From JAQBYK01 sp964499425 (GTDB taxonomy: Bacteria; Patescibacteriota; Gracilibacteria; UBA1369; LOWO2-01-FULL-3): a DNA stretch of 7,997 bases. Shown piece after piece: positions 1-5,089 of this stretch. How positions within the stretch are numbered: the first letter of the stretch is position 1; the number at the start of each line of letters is the position of its first letter. Made by a program: the position numbers and the translations under genes. The stretch lies in NCBI GenBank assembly GCA_964499425.1, contig CAZCLD010000058.1, forward strand, positions 1 to 7,997, written 5' to 3'. The notes below the pieces were generated by a model. That model worked only from the letters and a program-made list of their open reading frames with translations. It was not told the DNA's origin and did no database searches.

Positions 1-878
1 CCGCCTATTATTTGGAATCCTAGTGATATGGGCTTTCTAAGACTATGTTTGTCTCCGTATTCTCCTACTTTTTCCTCCAATAATATTAGTGGAAGCAGTG
101 ATATCCCTAATATCAAGCCGCTCATACTATCTTTGTAGCCCTCCAAAACTACGAACAGTGGGATGTAAAGCCTTCTAAAACTTGTCCATGACATAAACGC
201 TAATGTAATTATATAGGCTTTACTTCTTGGACCATTTTTGAAGAATTCCTTAACATTGTGTATTAGTTTTTTGCTTATATTAAATTTCCTCCTGGCTATT
301 GCGGGGTGTTTTAAGATGACATGTTGGTGGTAGAAAAAAGCCAGAGCAAAAACTACTGTTCCAGCTGCAATTCCAAAGACAATTTCATAATCAAATTTTG
401 TTGCGAGAAAACCTCCCATTATTGGCCCAATCAATAAGCCAATGTTTTGGAATTTGTAATAACGTCCCTCCTCTTTTCCAAGTTCCTTTTTCTTGGCGAA
501 ATCCCTTACAAAGAGTGCTAGTGCTATAAGTATGAACATGTTGAACCAAACTTTTAGAGCTTGAAACATTGCCAGTTCAACCAATCGGTTTACGAAGATG
601 AAGGAAGTCATTGCCGCCACAATCATAAAAAGCCCAATTTTTACTATGGTGCTGCGTGAGAATTTCTTAAAAAATATGGTGCTCAATGATGCTGAGACCA
701 GCATTATCACAGCCATTGCTGAATAGAATATACTAACGGCCTGGTCCGACTCTACAATTGATTTTACGAAATTTGGAAATATCGGGAAAAGCATACCAGT
801 AGCAAACCCCATCATTAACGCCATCCAAGCGAAAACTTTGCCATCAGTGTGTTTGTGGTGTGTACTTATCTTATGCAT
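1..878 (-). CDS. MFS-family transporter, C-terminus beyond window start
   Basis: Minus-strand reading frame open from an ATG at 878 to the window edge: about 292 residues, C-terminus missing. Hydrophobic segments, judged by eye, lie near residues 16-38, 46-68, 78-97, 102-124, 144-160, 165-183, 220-244 and 251-267. A charged loop at about 184-219 sits where the central cytoplasmic loop of a 12-TM major facilitator protein belongs. A GLLIGPIMGGF segment (147-157) resembles the conserved TM5 region of MFS drug and sugar exporters. VGEYGDKHSLRKP (271-283) matches the motif-A loop (G-x-x-x-D-x-x-x-R-K) that follows TM8 in the second half; the N-terminal motif A after TM2 is degenerate. The role would be inner-membrane transport; the substrate cannot be told. 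The start lies 15 nt past the dprA stop and in the same frame, so the two are probably co-transcribed. No strong Shine-Dalgarno sequence is visible. Confidence 0.85.
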   Translation of the reverse strand, partial: MHKISTHHKHTDGKVFAWMALMMGFATGMLFPIFPNFVKSIVESDQAVSIFYSAMAVIMLVSASLSTIFFKKFSRSTIVKIGLFMIVAAMTSFIFVNRLVELAMFQALKVWFNMFILIALALFVRDFAKKKELGKEEGRYYKFQNIGLLIGPIMGGFLATKFDYEIVFGIAAGTVVFALAFFYHQHVILKHPAIARRKFNISKKLIHNVKEFFKNGPRSKAYIITLAFMSWTSFRRLYIPLFVVLEGYKDSMSGLILGISLLPLILLEEKVGEYGDKHSLRKPISLGFQIIG

Positions 879-893
879 ATTCTTGTAATCATC

Positions 894-1775
894 TTAGCAT
901 GCGCGACGGTATTTTCCATTCTCTGTTTTTATTATTCCGTATATCTCCAGAATTGAGAGGTTCGTTAAGATGGACATAGCTGTTTGACCTACTCTTTCTT
1001 CTATCTTGTCCAAAGACACTAATCTGCGATTTGGTATTTGGGATAGTATTTCCCTTTCTTCTCTTGTTAGTTTGTATTTGATTTTTGGAGAATGAGTTGA
1101 GGCAATTGAGGCTTTTTTGGATTCCACTTTAAAGAGATGAGGTTGTTGCATAAGGTTCTGCACTATGTCTTTGCCTGAACCAATCGGATAAGCTCCTCCC
1201 TTCTGTAGAAGCTTAATTATTCCTCTGCTGTTAATCCTGTCTATGTCGCCCGGTACAACATAAACCTCCCTTCCTTGATCAATTGCCAAATAAGCTGTTA
1301 TGAGTGCGCCTGATTTCTCTGGAGCCTCTACAACAACTGTCGCTAGGGAAAGCCCACTGACTATCCGATTTCTTTGCGGAAAGTGTGCTCTTTTGGGTTC
1401 TGTAGTACCAGGATATTCAGAAAGAATTAAGCCATTTTTGGATATTCGCTTTGAGAGCGTAAGGTTTTCCCTCGGATAAACTTCATCAATACCACAACCG
1501 AGAACTGCCACCGTGGGAAGTCCATTTTCAATTGCAGCTTTGTGCGCAATCGTATCTATGCCTTTTGCTAGACCGGACACTATTGCAACATTTAGCACTG
1601 AGAGGTTTTTTGCAATTTGTCTTGTTACCATTTCACCATAATCAGTGTTCTCTCGAGTACCTACTATCGCTATACAGGGCTTTTCAAGAACACTTGGATC
1701 GCCTTTGTAATACAACTTTTTAGGTGGAGTTGGGATTTCTTTTAGCATTTTTGGAATGCTTCTGAGTGCCTTCAT
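894..1775 (-). CDS. dprA: DNA processing protein DprA (Smf), single-stranded DNA-binding RecA loader
   Basis: 293 residues. DprA binds incoming single-stranded DNA during natural transformation and loads RecA onto it. The extended Rossmann fold is clear: IVGTR (37-41), SGLAKGIDTIAH (67-78), VLGCGIDEVYP (91-101), SEYPG (119-123), FPQRNRIVSGLS (132-143), VEAPEKSGALITA (149-161) and GREVYVVPG (168-176). Residues about 236-290 look like the C-terminal winged-helix (DML1-like) domain common in the family. The N-terminal SAM-like domain of many DprA proteins is absent: homology starts within 20 residues of the Met, and an in-frame stop at 1800-1802 rules out a longer ATG-started form. The Shine-Dalgarno sequence is weak. 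The gene is divergent from the Cys-rich family A gene, with 90 nt between them, and is followed by the MFS gene. It suggests retained DNA uptake, as is common in reduced CPR genomes. Confidence 0.95.
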   Translation of the reverse strand: MKALRSIPKMLKEIPTPPKKLYYKGDPSVLEKPCIAIVGTRENTDYGEMVTRQIAKNLSVLNVAIVSGLAKGIDTIAHKAAIENGLPTVAVLGCGIDEVYPRENLTLSKRISKNGLILSEYPGTTEPKRAHFPQRNRIVSGLSLATVVVEAPEKSGALITAYLAIDQGREVYVVPGDIDRINSRGIIKLLQKGGAYPIGSGKDIVQNLMQQPHLFKVESKKASIASTHSPKIKYKLTREEREILSQIPNRRLVSLDKIEERVGQTAMSILTNLSILEIYGIIKTENGKYRRAC

Positions 1776-1865
1776 AATAAAAAGACTAGCAATGAAATGT
1801 TAAATTTTCTTAAACTTTTCCTAAATTTTTGCTACTGTGTTTAGTCCAAGGGCTTAATTGGATAT
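1776..1865. promoter_or_regulatory. Divergent intergenic region, dprA / Cys-rich family A
   Basis: This is the only intergenic gap of useful size in the window and must hold the start signals for both the leftward dprA transcript and the rightward paralogue operon. I could not find a convincing sigma70-type -35/-10 pair on either strand, and TTGCTA at 1829-1834 has no good -10 partner. For the rightward gene an AAGGG at 1848-1852 lies 13 nt before the ATG at 1866; it could serve as a Shine-Dalgarno sequence but is spaced long. In-frame stops at 1842-1844 (plus strand) and 1800-1802 (minus strand) fix both coding starts inside this interval. Confidence 0.5.
1800..1831. repeat. Three tandem AT-rich 10-11 nt repeats between divergent genes
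   Basis: Three adjacent imperfect copies of (T/C)TAAA(T/C)TTTT(T)(C/G) are seen: TTAAATTTTC (1800-1809), TTAAACTTTTC (1810-1820) and CTAAATTTTTG (1821-1831). The 10-11 nt spacing equals one helical turn, so the A/T tracts lie on the same DNA face. That would favour intrinsic bending, or a direct-repeat binding site for a regulator acting on both divergent transcripts. The repeats are seen directly; the role is inference, and chance similarity in AT-rich spacer DNA is possible. Confidence 0.45.
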
Positions 1866-3533
1866 ATGTCTGAGCTACGTAAATGTAGGGTCTCTGGCAA
1901 TGAGTTTGAAATATCTGATGAAGATATTAAGTTTTATAATGAAATTGATGTCCCGTACCCCACTCTTTGCCCGGCAGAAAGGGAGCGCAGACGCTTGGTT
2001 TGGAGAAATGAACGTCATTTGTATAGGCGGAATTGTGGGCTCTGCATGAAATCTTTGATTGCTATTTACCCAGAGGATGCGTCTTTTCCCATTTACTGTG
2101 AGAAGTGCTTCTTCAGTGAAAAGTGGGACCCTTTGTCTTATGGTCGAGATTATGATTTTGACAGGCCATTTTTTAAGCAGTTTTCAGAGCTTGCTGATAT
2201 TGTGCCGCGCTTAGCTATTACCCATGCCACTAGTGTCAACAGTGACTATACCCTTAATAGTGTCAAAAACCGTAATTGCTACCTTACTTCGGGGGCTGAC
2301 TTTAATGAGGACTGTTTGTATGGGATTTCAACTCAGCGATCTAGGGAATGCGTGGATACTTTCTTGATTTACGACAGCGAGCTTTCCTACGGATGCTTGG
2401 ATTCAACTAGGCTTCATAATTGCATTGGATGTCAGGAATGTGAGAATGTACGGAATTCCTGGTTTTTGTATGATTGCAAAGACTGCAATCATTGTGCCTT
2501 TAGCTCTAACTTGAGGGAGAGAGAATACGTTCTCTTTAACAAACAGTTGAAGAGATCTGAATATCAAAGTCAGCTATCTTCCATATTAGAACAATTATTT
2601 GAAAATCCCGATTGGCTGGATGAAAGCAGGAAACGTGTGCGAGAACAGGCTTTTCATAGGAGTTCGCTCTTCGTGGATTGTGATAATGTCAGTGGAAATT
2701 ACATAAGACATTGCAAAAATTCTTTCGAGGTCTATGACGCTGAGGATCTAGAAAATTGTAAGTATGTTTACTATGGTACTGATGTTAAAAATGCTTATGA
2801 TGTGAGCTGTGTCAGTTTTAAGTGTAGGGATTATTATGAAGTTATGAGTTCGTGTAATGGTCATAATGTGAAGTTTTGTAATGCTTCGTTGTACTGCCAT
2901 GATCTTCAGTACTGTGTTACCTGTTTCAATTCCAGTTCTTCTTTTGGGTGCATTAGTCTAAACCGAGGTCAGAAGAACGTGATTTTTAACAAAGAATATA
3001 CGGAAGAAGCTTATGACGTCTTAAAAGCACGTATTATTCAACATATGCGTGACACTGGTGAGTATGGTGAATATTTTCCACCTTGGTTGTCGCCTTTTGG
3101 ATACAATGAAAGCTCAGCTTTTGATTATATGCCTCTTTGCAAAGAAGATGCTAACGACTATGGATATCTCTGGTTTGATGATCCAGAGGTGGAGGTGAGC
3201 GAATCTGTGAATGAAGATATGAACTGCAGCTCTTGCAAGAAAAGATATAAAATCATTGATCAAGAGTTGAATTTTTATGAAAAAATGAATGTGCCTGTAC
3301 CACACCTTTGTTGGCCCTGTAGATTGAGGAGATTGATTGAGTCGAGGAGACCATGGAAGCTGCATGAGAACACGTGTGAGAGATGCAAAGCGACCATCCA
3401 TACTTCTTACCCACGTGGGGAAAAAGGACACCTGGCTTCGCTGCGTGTCTGTTGTGAAAAGTGTTATAATCAAGCTGTTAATGTCCAAAATAAGCAAATG
3501 TCGGATTTCAGGGAAAGAGTTTCAAATAAGTGA
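1866..3533 (+). CDS. Cys-rich zinc-ribbon/solenoid protein A, CPR-type, function unknown
   Basis: 555 residues, 37 of them Cys, with no signal peptide or membrane segment. The N-terminal module (7-81) has Cys at 7, 35, 57, 60, 78 and 81, with an Arg-rich stretch (about 38-50) between. KWDPLSYGRDYDFDRPFF (86-103) follows. The first solenoid-like half (about 126-226) has Cys at 138, 150, 162, 186 and 210 on a strict 12-residue register and ends in VLFNKQL (222-228). The second half (about 270-376) is also Cys-rich and ends in VIFNKEY. GEYGEYFP is at 398-405. The C-terminal module has CxxC at 454/457, 482/485, 504/507 and 530/533. The start is fixed by an upstream in-frame TAG (1842-1844) and by alignment with B. 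The last 16 or so residues have no counterpart in B or C and are read through the start of gene B. The spacing between the last two CxxC pairs is five residues longer than in the paralogues. Likely a cytoplasmic zinc protein; I do not know its function. Confidence 0.9.
   Translation: MSELRKCRVSGNEFEISDEDIKFYNEIDVPYPTLCPAERERRRLVWRNERHLYRRNCGLCMKSLIAIYPEDASFPIYCEKCFFSEKWDPLSYGRDYDFDRPFFKQFSELADIVPRLAITHATSVNSDYTLNSVKNRNCYLTSGADFNEDCLYGISTQRSRECVDTFLIYDSELSYGCLDSTRLHNCIGCQECENVRNSWFLYDCKDCNHCAFSSNLREREYVLFNKQLKRSEYQSQLSSILEQLFENPDWLDESRKRVREQAFHRSSLFVDCDNVSGNYIRHCKNSFEVYDAEDLENCKYVYYGTDVKNAYDVSCVSFKCRDYYEVMSSCNGHNVKFCNASLYCHDLQYCVTCFNSSSSFGCISLNRGQKNVIFNKEYTEEAYDVLKARIIQHMRDTGEYGEYFPPWLSPFGYNESSAFDYMPLCKEDANDYGYLWFDDPEVEVSESVNEDMNCSSCKKRYKIIDQELNFYEKMNVPVPHLCWPCRLRRLIESRRPWKLHENTCERCKATIHTSYPRGEKGHLASLRVCCEKCYNQAVNVQNKQMSDFRERVSNK
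3481..3533 (+). other. 53-nt out-of-frame overlap of paralogue genes A and B
   Basis: Gene A reads on to TGA at 3531-3533 while gene B starts at ATG 3481-3483 in a different frame. Bases 3479-3483 are TAATG, the usual stop-start overlap of coupled genes, but that TAA is not in gene A's frame. Proteins B and C stop right after the equivalent position (CYREAVY and CYRKFVN), whereas A continues after CYNQAVN. The loss of one T just before the TAATG would produce the present arrangement. This is an inference; an assembly indel could do the same. Confidence 0.7.
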
Positions 3534-5079
3534 TCGTGATATCGCTTTTTACGAGAGAATTGGTGTTCCACCACCGACGCTTTGCCCTGAGGAAAGGGAA
3601 AGACGGAGGATTGTATGGAGGAATGAGAGACACCTACACAGAAGAAAATGTCAAATATGTAGCAAATCTGTGATTGCTGTTTACCCGAAAGAAAGTGAGT
3701 TTCCAGTGTTGTGTGAAGATTGTTTTTGGTCGGATAAGTGGGATCCTAGTGAGTATGGGCGCGATTTTGATTTTGGCCGACCCTTTTTTGAGCAATTTAG
3801 AGAATTAGCCGTTATTGTGCCACGGATAGCAATCACCCGCGCAAAATGCATAAATAGTGATTATGCTTTGAATTGTATAGAAAACAAGAATTGCTACTTA
3901 ACTTCTGGTGCCGATTATAATGAAGACTGTATGTATGGAATCAACACCCAGAGGTCTAAAAGCTGCATCGACCATTATTTAATCTATGATAGCGAGCTTT
4001 GCTATGGGTGTATTGATTCAACCCGTTTATATAATTGTGTGAGTTGCCAGGATTGTGCTGACTGTAGCGACAGTTGGTTTCTGTATGACTCAAAGGGCTG
4101 CAACCATTGTGCCTTTAGCAGCAACCTTAGAAACAAAAGTTACGTTCTTTTTAATAAACAGCTGAGTAAAGAAGAATATGATAGGCAGATTGAGGAGATC
4201 ATAAGTAGGATTATGGAGGATCCTGACTGGATTTACAAAAATATGGTTAAAGTACGCAGCAAAGCTATTCATCGGCATGCTCTAGTATTGAATACAGAAA
4301 ATTCTTCGGGTCATGTTGTGAGAAATTGTAAAAATGCGAGATATGTTTTTGATGCCGAGGACTTGGAAGACTGTAAATACATTTTTTATGGTCTTGATGC
4401 AAAAGACAGCTATGATTGTAGTTGCCTTGGGTTTGAATGCAGACTGAATTACGAACTGACAAGTGCCTGTAATGCCTACAATTGCAGTTTCAGTGTTTCC
4501 TCCCTATACAATCATAATGCGAGTTATACTGTTAGTTGTTTTAATTGTGAGTATATTTTTGGTTGTATAAGCCTTCGTAATCACCAGAAATATCAGATTC
4601 TAAATAAGCAATATTCTAAAGAAGATTATGAAAAGCTGAGAGAGCGCATTGTCGAACACATGTCTGAGACTGGTGAGTGGGGTGAATTTTTTCCAATGAA
4701 CCTTTCGCCATTTGAATATAATCGAAGCATGGCAAATGACCATATGCCTCTTGAGCGAGAGGCTGCCTTGGAGCTTGGTGCTAAGTGGTTTGACGGAGAA
4801 CAGGAACATGGATCGAGTGATGAGTCTGTGAAATGCGTTGATTGTCATAATGATTATCTGCTCGTGTCTCAAGAGCTCAGGTTTTATGATCGCATGAAAT
4901 TACCAAGGCCTAAACTTTGTTGGGCTTGCCGATTGAAGCGGCTCATTAATTCCAGAGAACGACGTGTTCTTTTTGATAGAGATTGTTCTAAGTGTTCTAC
5001 GAATGTAAAATCACCGATAGATCAAACCAGGATGGAAGCAGTCTACTGCCAAGACTGTTATAGGGAGGCTGTATATTAA
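3481..5079 (+). CDS. Cys-rich zinc-ribbon/solenoid protein B, CPR-type, function unknown
   Basis: 532 residues from the ATG at 3481, 37 Cys. The frame stays open upstream to an ATG at 3337, but those 48 codons are the out-of-frame shadow of gene A's C-terminal zinc module. Homology to A begins at Met1 (MS-x3-KCR), so 3481 is the start. The gene overlaps A by 53 nt in another frame, with no good Shine-Dalgarno sequence, which suggests translational coupling. Order: N-terminal zinc module (Cys 7, 35, 57, 60, 78, 81); YGRDFDFGRPFF (92-103); first solenoid half with Cys at 138, 150, 162, 174, 186 and 210, the most complete 12-residue ladder of the three; VLFNKQL cap (222-228); second half to NKQY (375-378); GEWGEFFP (398-405); C-terminal module with CxxC at 452/455, 480/483, 502/505 and 523/526. 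The paired Cys of the two terminal modules are all exactly 445 residues apart, so the modules are duplicates. No membrane segment; function not known to me. Confidence 0.92.
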   Translation: MSKISKCRISGKEFQISDRDIAFYERIGVPPPTLCPEERERRRIVWRNERHLHRRKCQICSKSVIAVYPKESEFPVLCEDCFWSDKWDPSEYGRDFDFGRPFFEQFRELAVIVPRIAITRAKCINSDYALNCIENKNCYLTSGADYNEDCMYGINTQRSKSCIDHYLIYDSELCYGCIDSTRLYNCVSCQDCADCSDSWFLYDSKGCNHCAFSSNLRNKSYVLFNKQLSKEEYDRQIEEIISRIMEDPDWIYKNMVKVRSKAIHRHALVLNTENSSGHVVRNCKNARYVFDAEDLEDCKYIFYGLDAKDSYDCSCLGFECRLNYELTSACNAYNCSFSVSSLYNHNASYTVSCFNCEYIFGCISLRNHQKYQILNKQYSKEDYEKLRERIVEHMSETGEWGEFFPMNLSPFEYNRSMANDHMPLEREAALELGAKWFDGEQEHGSSDESVKCVDCHNDYLLVSQELRFYDRMKLPRPKLCWACRLKRLINSRERRVLFDRDCSKCSTNVKSPIDQTRMEAVYCQDCYREAVY

Positions 5080-5089
5080 TAGAACCACA

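Noticed and set aside
1532..1723. Small plus-strand open frame antisense to dprA, and one at 7445-7657 antisense to purM
   Set aside because: Both lie wholly inside strongly supported genes and show no motif or ribosome binding site.
3337..3480. A 48-residue N-terminal extension of protein B from an upstream ATG
   Set aside because: It is the out-of-frame reading of gene A's conserved C-terminal zinc module; homology of B to A starts at the Met at 3481.
3114..3497. Opposite-strand open frames inside the paralogue genes (also 4090-4278, 4265-4462, 4600-4872, 5222-5566)
   Set aside because: No recognisable domains; they lie antisense to well-conserved coding sequence and carry compositions expected of complement frames.
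3531..3540. Recoded TGA (Gly, as in Gracilibacteria) at the end of gene A, where two in-frame TGA lie close together
   Set aside because: Reading through gives no family-like sequence, and the paralogues end at the same place; the standard code fits every gene here.
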